Assembly (NCBI RefSeq): GCF_040905785.1
Contig: NZ_JBBDQW010000006.1
Coordinates: forward strand, 1 to 64,000
Length of the DNA stretch: 64,000 nucleotides
Direction of reading: 5' to 3'
From: Tistlia sp040905785
GTDB taxonomy: Bacteria > Pseudomonadota > Alphaproteobacteria > Kiloniellales > DSM-21159
This document shows positions 38,519 through 47,731 of the stretch, piece by piece. The position numbers and the translations under genes were made by a program. Positions within the stretch are counted from its first letter, which is position 1; every line of letters begins with the position of its first letter. The notes below the pieces were generated by a model that had not been told where the DNA came from, did not search any database, and worked only from the letters and a program-made list of their open reading frames with translations.

Positions 38519-39400
38519 ATGCCCCGTACCGCCTACGTCAACGGCCGCTACCTGCCGCACCGCCAGGCCGCCGTGCACATCGAGGACCGCGGCTACCAGT
38601 TCGCCGACGGCGTCTACGAGGTCGTGCCGGTCTACCAGGGCACGCTGGTCGACGAGGAGCTGCACCTCGACCGCCTCGAGCGCTCGCTGGGCGAGCTCCG
38701 GATCGCCCTGCCGATGGCGCGCCGCGCGCTGAAGCTCGTCGCGGCCGAGATCATGCGTCGCAACGGGCTCACCAACGGCTTCGTCTACATGCAGGTGACC
38801 CGCGGCGTCGCGCCGCGCGACCACAAGTTCCCCAGGAAGCCGGTCAGGCCGGCGGTGGTCATGACCGTGCGCCAGACCCGGCCACTGGCACCGGAGGTGC
38901 TGGAGCAGGGCATCAAGATCGTGACCCTGCCGGACATCCGTTGGCAGCGCCGCGACATCAAGTCGACCTCGCTGCTGCCAAACTGCCTGGCCAAGCAGCA
39001 GGCCTACGAGGCCGGCGCCTTCGAGGCCTGGCTGGTCGAGCCCGACGGCCTGGTCACCGAGGGCGCCTCGACCAACGCCTGGATCGTCACCAAGGACGGC
39101 AAGCTGGTGACGCGCAGCGCGAGCAACTCGATTCTCAACGGCATCACGCGGATCTCGCTGCTCAAGGTCGCCGCCGCCGAGGGCGTCGAGTTCGAGGAGC
39201 GCGCCTTCACCGTCGAGGAGGCCCTGGAGGCGCGCGAGGCCTTCATCACGGCCTCCAGCATCTACGTGCTCCCGGTCACGGAGATCGACGGTCGGCCGGT
39301 CGGCAACGGTCACCCGGGCATGCTCAGCCGCAAGCTCCGCGAGGCCTACATCGAGCGGGTCGCCCGCACCGGCACCTTCCGCGCCGAGGCCGCGGCCTGA
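38519..39400 (+). CDS. dat: D-amino-acid transaminase
   Basis: Fold-type IV PLP aminotransferase making D-alanine/D-glutamate from 2-oxo acids. 293 residues. Seen: IEDRGYQFADGVYEVVPVY near residue 21, the PLP lysine Lys148 in RRDIKSTSLLPN, and TEGASTNAWIV near 180 with NSILNGITR. The residues match D-amino-acid transaminase better than branched-chain IlvE. The ATG at 38519 fits the family N terminus; 22 upstream codons in the open frame are low-complexity. Confidence 0.9.
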   Translation: MPRTAYVNGRYLPHRQAAVHIEDRGYQFADGVYEVVPVYQGTLVDEELHLDRLERSLGELRIALPMARRALKLVAAEIMRRNGLTNGFVYMQVTRGVAPRDHKFPRKPVRPAVVMTVRQTRPLAPEVLEQGIKIVTLPDIRWQRRDIKSTSLLPNCLAKQQAYEAGAFEAWLVEPDGLVTEGASTNAWIVTKDGKLVTRSASNSILNGITRISLLKVAAAEGVEFEERAFTVEEALEAREAFITASSIYVLPVTEIDGRPVGNGHPGMLSRKLREAYIERVARTGTFRAEAAA

Positions 39401-39402
39401 CC

Positions 39403-40164
39403 ATGGCCGGCCCGGGGATCAACGGAAGCGGCCAGGGGGCAAGCGGCCAGGGGGCAAGCGGCCAGGGGGCAAGCAGGCAGGGGGCAAGCGGCCAGGGGGC
39501 GGCGCGGGCGCGCCTGGCGTTGCCGGCGCCCAAGGCGATCCTGTTCGACTGGGACAACACCCTGGTCGACACCTGGAGCGTCATCCACCACGCCCTGGCG
39601 GTGACCTTCGAGGCCTTCGGCCGCACGCCCTGGACCCTCGAGGAGACCCGGCAGCGGGTCCGCGCTTCGGCGCGCGACGCCTTTCCCGAGCTGTTCGGCG
39701 ACGACACCGAGGCGGCCACGGAGCTGTTCTACGAAACCTTCGCGCGCGACCACCTGAAGGGCCTGGCGCCGCGGCGCGGCGCGCCCGAGACGCTGGCCGC
39801 CCTGGCCGCGCGCGAGGGCCTGTGGCTCGGCGTCGTCAGCAACAAGACCGGGCGCTACCTGCGCCAGGAGGCCGAGCACCTGGGCTGGAACGGCCACTTC
39901 CGGCAGCTCGTCGGCGCCCTCGACGCGGTGCGCGACAAGCCGGCGCGCGATCCCGTCGTGATGGCGCTGTCCGGCAGCGGCCTGGAGCCGGGGCCGGCGG
40001 TCTGGTTCGTCGGCGACACCGACATCGACATGCTCTGCGCCCGCAACGCCGGCTGCACCGGCCTGCTGATCCGCGACGAGGCGCCGGCCGAGGGCGAGTT
40101 CGCCGAGGCCGCGCCGCACCGGCACGTCGCCACCTTCGAGGAGCTGCTGGCGCTGCTCGAGTAG
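39403..40164 (+). CDS. HAD family hydrolase (phosphoglycolate phosphatase-like)
   Basis: 253-residue haloacid-dehalogenase phosphatase. Motif I FDWDNTLVDTW has nucleophile Asp49 and Asp51, motif II is VVSNKTG, motif III the lysine in DKPARDP and motif IV VGDTDIDML. The cap is of the PGP/Gph type. The first 35 residues are five SGQGA-like repeats encoded by a 15-bp minisatellite, absent from ordinary family members; a start downstream of the array is not supported by any ATG or GTG before motif I. The gene follows dat by two bases. Substrate unknown. Confidence 0.87.
   Translation: MAGPGINGSGQGASGQGASGQGASRQGASGQGAARARLALPAPKAILFDWDNTLVDTWSVIHHALAVTFEAFGRTPWTLEETRQRVRASARDAFPELFGDDTEAATELFYETFARDHLKGLAPRRGAPETLAALAAREGLWLGVVSNKTGRYLRQEAEHLGWNGHFRQLVGALDAVRDKPARDPVVMALSGSGLEPGPAVWFVGDTDIDMLCARNAGCTGLLIRDEAPAEGEFAEAAPHRHVATFEELLALLE
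39426..39500 (+). repeat. 15-bp minisatellite in the HAD gene N terminus
   Basis: Five tandem copies of AAGCGGCCAGGGGGC from 39426 to 39500; the fourth copy has AAGCAGGCAGGGGGC. Each copy encodes SGQGA (SRQGA once), so copy-number change would lengthen or shorten the protein without a frameshift. The GGGGG runs also give potential for guanine-rich secondary structure. Confidence 0.95.
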
Positions 40165-40186
40165 CCGGTGGCGTCACCCTCTGCCG

Positions 40187-41631
40187 TCACCAGCTGTAGC
40201 GGACCCCGAGCTGGCCGGCATGGCTGGCGTAGCCGGTGGAAAAGACGCCCTCGTAGGCGGCGAAGACGTCGACGTTGTCCCAGGGCGCCCAGGCGAGGCC
40301 GAGGCCGATCTCGGCGAGGTCGGCGGGCAGGCGCTGGCCCTCGAGGGTATAGGACGGGCCGCCGAGCAGCGTGGCCTCGGTCGTCCCGTCGGGGTCCGCC
40401 AGCTCGTGGCTCCAGGCGGCGCGGGTGTAGAAGGTGGCGCGCTCCAGCTCGAAGGCCAGTTCCGCGCCGAGCCGGCCGCGCAGCGAGTCCTCGCTGTTGC
40501 TGCCGACCGAGAGGCCGGCGAGCCCCGTCTCGCTGTAGGCGTCGCGGCTGCTGTGCGTATAGCGCAGTCCCGCCAGGGGCGTCAGCGTCGCGGTGTCGGA
40601 CAGCGCGAGATCGTAGGCCGCCTCCGTCTCCAGCGCCCAGACGGCGGCCTCGTAGCCGGCGCTCTGCGTGCCGAAGCCCGTGACGCTGCGGCTGCCGTCG
40701 AGGGCGGCGGTGCCGCCGACCTCCAGGCGGTCCGCCCCGCTCGCGTCGACCTCGACCTCGTAGACGGAGCCGGGACCGAAGGTCACGTCGCCGGTGACGT
40801 TCAGCGTCCCGACCGAATTGCCAGGCGCGAGCGGCCGCTGCCCATGGTCAGGCTGCCGAGCCTGCCGGTGCCGCCGATCCGGCCCCCCGTCACCGTCGCG
40901 GACCCGACGCTGCCGGCGACCTTGAGCGTGCCCTGGGCGACGGTCCAGGCCTGGGAGTCGCTGCCGGTCAGGCTCCAGGTCCCCGTGTCGGTCTTCTGGA
41001 AGCTCGCGAAGCCCTGCAGCGAGGAGCGGAGCGCGTCGTTGTCGAATTCGCCGGTGCTGCTGCCGCCGAGCAGGAAGGCGTTGTCGGTGCCGGTCGCGAC
41101 GATCTCGCCCTCGAAGCTGCCGCCGGGCTGCAGCTCCAGGCGGTTGTCGTTGCCAGTGATCGTCACGGCCCTGGCGCCGACCGAGCCGTTGCCGTCGAGG
41201 CCGCCGGCGATCAGGCCGCCGTTGACCAGGGTCTGACCGTTGCCCGCCATCACGACGCCGGCGCCGCCCTGGCCGACCGTGCCGTCGTTGCCCCCGCTGC
41301 CGCCGCTGCCGCCGTCGCCGCCGGCGCCGCCGCCGACGACGGAGCCCAGGGCGTTGGTGAAGGCGGTGCCCGCCGTGACCTCGAGGGCGCTGCCGCCGAC
41401 GCCGCCGGCCCCCGCCGTGCCCGTGAAATCGGCCGCCGGTGCCGGCTGGGCCGCCAGCACGGCCAGGAAAGCCGCGAGGCCGGGCATGCAGGATCCGGTG
41501 ACGTCGGGGAGGGTGCGACGGCGTCGCGGCGTGGCTGTGATGTCCCGAAGGTTCAACAGCCGTTGCGCGGCGGCACGCCTCGACCGGCGGCCCAAATTCT
41601 CATGCCCCATTCCGCGATCTCCCTGATCCAT
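40187..41631 (-). pseudogene. Broken autotransporter (outer-membrane beta-barrel protein)
   Basis: The 5' part (41631 to 40801) encodes a signal-like segment (LAAFLAVLAAQPAPAA), then a Gly/Ser/Asn-rich passenger with GGRIGGTGRLGSLTM and stops at a TGA. The expected continuation, LAPGNSVGTLNVTGDVTFGP, is present at once in another frame, so one base is missing within about 40821-40845. The 3' frame (to 40187) reads through the DRLEVGGTAALDG segment and then jumps directly into late beta-barrel sequence (PLAGLRYTHSSRDAYSETG...) ending LGVRYSW. The linker and early strands therefore also seem deleted. Frameshift plus deletion argue for a decayed gene; a sequencing error could explain only the frameshift. 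Confidence 0.72.
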
Positions 41632-41934
41632 TTCCGGTTGCAGTAGATCAGGATTCGCGATTCGCCGGACGCCGAGAGCGCGCCACGCGCCAAGGCTGCC
41701 GTTCTTGGGACGAGGCCCGTCTCCTCGACGAGCCGGTCAGCGAGGGCTCCCCGCACCAGGCGCACGTCCGGTCCGCGCCTTTGCCTGGGCGCCGCCAGCC
41801 TGCATACTGTACCCTGCTTGCCGGGCCGCGCCCGAACGCCCACATGAGGTCGGCAAAGGCGGGACGGGTGCGCGCGCCCCGTAAGAAGTCGAAAAACAAC
41901 GATCAACGACGAAGAAAAAAGGGGGTTCACTCCA
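41632..41934. other. 303-base gap upstream of hfq
   Basis: No convincing gene. A candidate hfq promoter is TTGCCT at 41781-41786 and ATACTG at 41804-41809 (17-base spacer). The last 50 bases before hfq are unusually A-rich (AAGTCGAAAAACAACGATCA and following) with a GGGGG run about seven to thirteen bases upstream of the ATG. A minus-strand frame at 41648-41899 has no recognisable features. Confidence 0.4.
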
Positions 41935-42195
41935 ATGGCTGCCGACAAGTCCCAGAACGTCCAGGATGTCTTTCTCAATCACATCCGCAAGCACAAGATC
42001 CCGGTCACCGTGTTCCTGGTCAACGGCGTAAAGCTGCAGGGAATCGTCACCTGGTTCGACAATTTCTGCGTCCTGCTGCGCCGGGACGCCCACTCGCAGC
42101 TGGTCTACAAGCACGCGATCTCGACCGTGATGCCGGCAGCCCCGATCCAGCTGTTCGAGGGCAACGACAAGGAGGAACAGCCTGCCGAAGCCTGA
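41935..42195 (+). CDS. hfq: RNA chaperone Hfq
   Basis: Sm-like hexameric RNA chaperone that pairs small RNAs with mRNAs. 86 residues: QNVQDVFLNHIRKHKIPVTV, Sm1 (FLVNGVKLQGIVTWFDNFCVLL) and Sm2 with YKHAISTVMP, then a short acidic tail. Its final codons (AAGGAGG inside ...NDKEEQ) form the probable ribosome site of hflX. Confidence 0.97.
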   Translation: MAADKSQNVQDVFLNHIRKHKIPVTVFLVNGVKLQGIVTWFDNFCVLLRRDAHSQLVYKHAISTVMPAAPIQLFEGNDKEEQPAEA

Positions 42196-43579
42196 TCCCA
42201 ACGCGCCCGGCGGCCCCGAGGGGCCGGCCGGCGCCAAGCAGTCGGCGCGCCGCGGCGGCGGCGGCGAGACGCGGCGTCCGGCGGAGCGCGCCTTCGTCGT
42301 GCATCCCGACCGCCACGAGCGCGGCGTGCCGCTGCGCGATGCGGCGGCGCGCCTGGAAGAGGCCGTCGGCCTCGCCCACGCGATCGCCCTCGACATCGTC
42401 GCCGCCGAGATCCTCTCGGTCGGCCAGCCGCGCCCGGCGACCCTGTTCGGCAGCGGCCAGGTCGAGCGGCTCCACGAGCTGGTCGAGGAGCAGGAGGTCG
42501 AGATCGTCATCGTCGACGCCCAGCTGACGCCGGTCCAGCAGCGCAACCTCGAGAAAAAGCTGGACTGCAAGGTCATCGACCGCACCGGCCTGATCCTGGA
42601 GATCTTCGGCGAGCGGGCCCGCACCCGGGAAGGCCAGCTCCAGGTCGAGCTGGCGGCGCTCAGCTATCAGCGCTCGCGCCTGGTGCGCTCCTGGACCCAC
42701 CTGGAGCGGCAGCGCGGCGGCGCCGGCTTCATGGGCGGCCCGGGCGAGCGGCAGATCGAGCTCGACCGGCGCCAGATCGACGAGCGCATCGTCCGGCTCA
42801 AGAAGGACCTGGAGCAGGTCAGCCGCACCCGCGGCCTGCACCGCGGCGCCCGGCAGCGCGTGCCCTATCCGGTGGTCGCGCTGGTCGGCTACACCAACGC
42901 CGGCAAGTCGACGCTCTTCAACCGCCTGACCAACGCCGAGGTCCGCGCCGAGGACCTCCTGTTCGCGACGCTCGACCCGACCATGCGCCGGCTCGTCCTG
43001 CCGTCCGGCCAGCAGGTCATCCTGTCCGACACCGTGGGCTTCGTCAGCGACCTGCCGACGCAGCTGGTCGCGGCCTTCCGCGCCACCCTCGAGGAGGTCC
43101 TGGAGGCCGACCTGGTGCTGCATGTGCGCGACGTCGCCCACGCCGACACCGAGGCGCAGAAGGCCGACGTCGAGACGGTGCTCGCCGACCTCGGCCTCGC
43201 CGTCGAGCCGGACGACGAGGCGACGCCGCTGCAGGTGCTCAACAAGATCGACCTGCTCGAGCCCGAGGCGCGCGAGGTCCTGCTGGCCCAGACCGCCCGC
43301 CAGCCGAACAGCGTCGCCGTCTCGGCGGCCACCGGCGCCGGCATCGACCGGCTGCTCGAGACCGTCGAGCAGCGGCTGGCGCGCAACGAGCGCGTCGTCG
43401 ATCTGGAGGTCGATCTCGCCGACGGCGCCGAGCTGGCCTGGCTCTATCGCCACGGCCGGGTTGTCGAGCGGAGCGACGAGGGCCAGCGCGCCCGCCTGCG
43501 CGTCTCCTTCGACAGCCGCAATCTCGCACGCTACCAGCGGCGCCTGGACGAGGCCCCGGAGGCCGGAAAATCGCCCTGA
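42182..43579 (+). CDS. hflX: GTPase HflX (probable CTG start)
   Basis: Ribosome-associated GTPase that splits stalled or stressed 50S/70S ribosomes. Seen: the N-terminal domain (RAFVVHPD, then LFGSGQVERL), the glycine-rich GAGFMGGPGERQIELDRR linker, and the G domain with GYTNAGKST at about 236-244, DTVGF and NKID. No ATG, GTG or TTG is available near the natural N terminus: the first is a GTG at 42299, which would cut the first strand of the domain. The CTG at 42182 lies six bases after AAGGAGG inside hfq and gives 465 residues, so it is chosen as the likely start. The gene identity is secure; the start is inference. Confidence 0.85.
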   Translation: MPKPDPNAPGGPEGPAGAKQSARRGGGGETRRPAERAFVVHPDRHERGVPLRDAAARLEEAVGLAHAIALDIVAAEILSVGQPRPATLFGSGQVERLHELVEEQEVEIVIVDAQLTPVQQRNLEKKLDCKVIDRTGLILEIFGERARTREGQLQVELAALSYQRSRLVRSWTHLERQRGGAGFMGGPGERQIELDRRQIDERIVRLKKDLEQVSRTRGLHRGARQRVPYPVVALVGYTNAGKSTLFNRLTNAEVRAEDLLFATLDPTMRRLVLPSGQQVILSDTVGFVSDLPTQLVAAFRATLEEVLEADLVLHVRDVAHADTEAQKADVETVLADLGLAVEPDDEATPLQVLNKIDLLEPEAREVLLAQTARQPNSVAVSAATGAGIDRLLETVEQRLARNERVVDLEVDLADGAELAWLYRHGRVVERSDEGQRARLRVSFDSRNLARYQRRLDEAPEAGKSP

Positions 43580-43605
43580 CGTCCGTCGTTTAGGCGGCGC
43601 CCCGG

Positions 43606-43634
43606 TTGACAGTCCCGCGGCGCGTGCTTATTGA
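43606..43634 (+). promoter_or_regulatory. groESL promoter
   Basis: Consensus -35 TTGACA at 43606-43611 and TATTGA at 43629-43634 with a 17-base spacer, directly followed by the CIRCE element. Confidence 0.7.
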
Positions 43635-43638
43635 CCGC

Positions 43639-43665
43639 TTGGCACTCTCGCGTGCCAAGTGCCAA
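43639..43665. promoter_or_regulatory. CIRCE element (HrcA operator)
   Basis: TTGGCACTC-N9-AAGTGCCAA, matching the CIRCE consensus TTAGCACTC-N9-GAGTGCTAA with symmetric G/C changes and one unpaired outer-centre base. It lies between the promoter and the groES start, so HrcA would repress the operon and release it on heat shock. Confidence 0.9.
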
Positions 43666-43739
43666 CGGCGGCCTCGGGGTGGGGCACGCCACCCGCAAAC
43701 GGGCCGTCCATGATCGGACAGGGCCAGGGGAGATCCGCC

Positions 43740-44474
43740 ATGAAGTTCCGTCCGTTGCACGACCGCATCGTCATCGAGCCGATCGCCGCCGAAGAGCGCA
43801 CGGTCGGCGGCATCATCATTCCCGATACCGCCAAGGAGAAGCCGCAGCACGGCAAGGTCGTCGCGGCCGGCCCCGGCGCGCGCGGCGAGGACGGCCGCCT
43901 GACGCCGCTCGACGTCAAGGTCGGCGACACCGTGCTCTACGGCAAGTGGTCCGGGACCGAGGTCAAGATCGACGGCACCGACCTGTTGGTCATGCGCGAA
44001 TCCGACGTCATGGGGATCGTCCAGCAGCCGGCCAAGGGCGCGGCCAAGCCCGCCGCCAAGGCCGCCGCGAGCCGGTCGGCGGCCAAGCCGGCTGCAGCCA
44101 AGTCGGCCAAGGCGAAGGCAGCCAAGCCGAAGACGGCCAAGGTCGCGGCGAAGCCCGCCAAGGCTGCGAAGCCCGCCAAGCCTGCCAAGGCCGCCAAGCC
44201 TGCCAAGGCCGCGAAGCCTGCCAAGGCCGCCAAGACCAAGGCGCCGGCCAAGGCCAAGTCGCCGGCCACGAAGACCGCCAAGTCTGCCGCCCGGGCGAGC
44301 GCCGCCAGGTCCTCGACCAAGCAGACCGCCGCGGCGGTCGGCAAGGCGACCCGCGCCGTCGCCAAGAAGGCGGCGACCGCCGGATCCGCGGCGAAGAGCG
44401 TCGCGAAGAAGGCTGCGCCGAGGAAGGCGACCGCCGGAAAGGCCGCCGCCAAAGGGGCCGGCCGGAAGAAATAG
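43740..44474 (+). CDS. groES: Co-chaperonin GroES with a 148-residue Lys/Ala/Pro-rich C-terminal tail
   Basis: Residues 1-96 are a normal GroES: MKFRPLHDRIVIEP, the mobile loop with GGIIIPDTAKEKPQ that contacts GroEL, GDTVLYGKWSGTEVKIDG and MRESDVMGIVQ. Ordinary GroES ends here. This one continues without a stop through residues 97-244, a tail with 37 Lys and 6 Arg by hand count, no Asp or Glu, and PAKAAK-type repeats, resembling histone H1 C-terminal domains and bacterial AlgP-like tails. The ATG at 43740 follows the CIRCE element; an earlier in-frame ATG would overlap CIRCE. groEL follows 33 bases later. The role of the tail (nucleic acid, membrane or ribosome binding) is unknown. Confidence 0.93.
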   Translation: MKFRPLHDRIVIEPIAAEERTVGGIIIPDTAKEKPQHGKVVAAGPGARGEDGRLTPLDVKVGDTVLYGKWSGTEVKIDGTDLLVMRESDVMGIVQQPAKGAAKPAAKAAASRSAAKPAAAKSAKAKAAKPKTAKVAAKPAKAAKPAKPAKAAKPAKAAKPAKAAKTKAPAKAKSPATKTAKSAARASAARSSTKQTAAAVGKATRAVAKKAATAGSAAKSVAKKAAPRKATAGKAAAKGAGRKK

Positions 44475-44507
44475 CCCCCCTCACTATTCAGCCATTGGAG
44501 GTTAACC

Positions 44508-46172
<1,665 letters not shown>

Positions 46173-46189
46173 CCCGCCGCTCTCCATCT

Positions 46190-46241
46190 GACGCAAAAGG
46201 GCCGCGGGGGGCCGCCGTTCCCCCGCGGCCCTTTCTGCGTC
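46190..46241 (+). terminator. Terminator after groEL
   Basis: Long hairpin: a GACGCA...AAGGGCCGCGGGGG arm (46190-46210), a nine-base loop, and a complementary CCCCCGCGGCCCTTTCTGCG arm, about 20 base pairs with one mismatch. The CTTTCT within the second arm gives a short U-rich end. It lies just after the groEL stop. Confidence 0.8.
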
Positions 46242-46277
46242 CGCGCCTCGTCCCAACCTGCCGGAGACCCTTGCCCC

Positions 46278-47099
46278 GTGCCTCTCGTCGACATCGCCGC
46301 CGTCGCCCGCCTGATCGCCGAAGCCGGCGCCGAGGAAGCCCTGCCGCGCTTCCGCCAGCTCGCCGCGCACGAGGTCACGCAGAAGGCCTCGGGCGAGCTG
46401 GTTACGGTCGCCGACCACGCCGTCGAGGCGGTGTTGACCCGCCGCCTCGCCGAGCTGCTGCCCGGCTCCCTGGTCGTCGGCGAGGAGGCGGTCGAGGCCG
46501 ACCCCGCGGTCCTGGCGCGCTTCGAGCGCGACGAGTACGTCTGGATCATCGATCCGATCGACGGCACCGGCAATTTCGCCAAGGGCCGGCCGGTCTTCGC
46601 CGTGATGGTCGGGCTGGTGCGCGGGCGCGAGCTGCTCGCCGGCTGGATCCACGACCCCATCGAGGGGGTGACGGCCATGGCCGAGGCCGGGCAGGGCGCC
46701 CTGCTGGCCGGTCCGGAGGGCGAGCGCCGTCTGCGCCTGACGCCGGCGCCGCCGCTGGCCGAGATGACCGGCGCGCTGAACGCCGGCACCTTCGGCTCGA
46801 AGGAGCTGGCCGCGACCCTGGCGCGCAACCGGCGCCGGCTGGCGGCGCTCGACGGACTACACTGCGCCGGCCAAGACTACCTGCGCCTGGTGCGCGGCGA
46901 GATGCACTTCCTGCTGTTCAGCAAGACCAAGCCCTGGGACCACGTGCCCGGGCTGGTCATCCACCGCGAGGCCGGCGGCTTCGGGCAGTTGCTCGAGGGC
47001 CGCGCCTACCGGCCGACCGACATCGCCAGCTACGGCCTGCTCTCGGCGCCCGACGAGGCGAGCTGGCGGACGCTCCGCCAGACCCTGCTCCAGGACTGA
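46278..47099 (+). CDS. Inositol monophosphatase family protein
   Basis: Mg-dependent lithium-sensitive phosphatase fold of 273 residues. Metal-binding residues are visible as GEEAVE (Glu69/70), DPIDGTGNF (Asp92, Asp95) and WDHVPG (Asp221). The family includes inositol-1-phosphatase, histidinol-phosphatase and CysQ-like enzymes; this sequence does not decide the substrate. Start is GTG at 46278. It follows the groEL terminator and is convergent with the DUF4142 gene, with only nine bases between the two stops. Confidence 0.85.
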   Translation: MPLVDIAAVARLIAEAGAEEALPRFRQLAAHEVTQKASGELVTVADHAVEAVLTRRLAELLPGSLVVGEEAVEADPAVLARFERDEYVWIIDPIDGTGNFAKGRPVFAVMVGLVRGRELLAGWIHDPIEGVTAMAEAGQGALLAGPEGERRLRLTPAPPLAEMTGALNAGTFGSKELAATLARNRRRLAALDGLHCAGQDYLRLVRGEMHFLLFSKTKPWDHVPGLVIHREAGGFGQLLEGRAYRPTDIASYGLLSAPDEASWRTLRQTLLQD

Positions 47100-47108
47100 C
47101 GGGGCGGA

Positions 47109-47699
47109 TCAGCTCCCGGCCTCGGTCCGCAGCCGGACCAGCAGCTCCTGGGCCTGCCGCAGGTGGTCGAGCACCGCCGGCAGGGTGTCTGCGGCGAAGC
47201 GCTGCATGTCGGCGTCCTGGCCCGAGCCGATCTCCCAGGCAAGCAGCTGCGCGGTGCGGATGTGGTCGCGGACCTGCCCGCTCATGTAGGCGAGGTCGAA
47301 GTCGCGGCCCGAGAGCGGCTCAAGGCGATCGCGCTGGGCCTGGTGCTCGGCGTCCGGGGCGTCCGGCAGCGGGATGCCGGCCTCTCCGGCGACGCCGACG
47401 AGGCGCTCGTTCGCCTTCGAATGCTCCTCGACCATGCGCTGGGCGAAGCCCTGCACCGCTTCGCCGCCGCCCTGGCGCGTCGCCAGCTCCCCGAGTTCGA
47501 CCTCGGCCAGGCCGCCCGCCACGGCGAGGCGCGCGAACAGCCGGGCGGTGGCGTTCGGATGATCCGGCGCCGGCACGCCCGGCTTCTCCTGGGGAGCGCC
47601 CGGCGTCATGCCGGCAGGATTGCCGTACTGGGCGGCTGCCGGCGCAGCCAACAGAGCGCCGAGCAGGCCGATCGTCGCTGCCGTCGCGAAGCCGCGCAT
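47109..47699 (-). CDS. DUF4142 domain-containing exported protein
   Basis: 196-residue protein with a signal peptide (MRGFATAATIGLLGALLAAP, cleavage after AAAQ region) and a ferritin-like four-helix DUF4142 domain (ARLAVAGGLAEVELGELA, then FAQRMVEEHSKANERL). The start at 47699 has GGAGCAAGGG upstream; twelve extra codons in the open frame precede the signal. It lies 33 bases after the di-heme cytochrome and is probably co-transcribed with it. Function of the family is poorly known; a periplasmic role is inferred. Confidence 0.82.
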   Translation of the reverse strand: MRGFATAATIGLLGALLAAPAAAQYGNPAGMTPGAPQEKPGVPAPDHPNATARLFARLAVAGGLAEVELGELATRQGGGEAVQGFAQRMVEEHSKANERLVGVAGEAGIPLPDAPDAEHQAQRDRLEPLSGRDFDLAYMSGQVRDHIRTAQLLAWEIGSGQDADMQRFAADTLPAVLDHLRQAQELLVRLRTEAGS

Positions 47700-47731
47700 C
47701 CCTTGCTCCCGTCTCAAAGCGCCGGCCCGGG

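Noticed and set aside
41648..41899. Minus-strand frame of 83 codons upstream of hfq
   Set aside because: No ribosome site, no recognisable domain, Arg/Ser-rich composition typical of noncoding frames, and it overlaps the probable hfq promoter.
43659..43739. 27-codon N-terminal extension of groES
   Set aside because: It would start inside the CIRCE operator and lacks similarity; GroES proteins begin at MKFRPLHDR.
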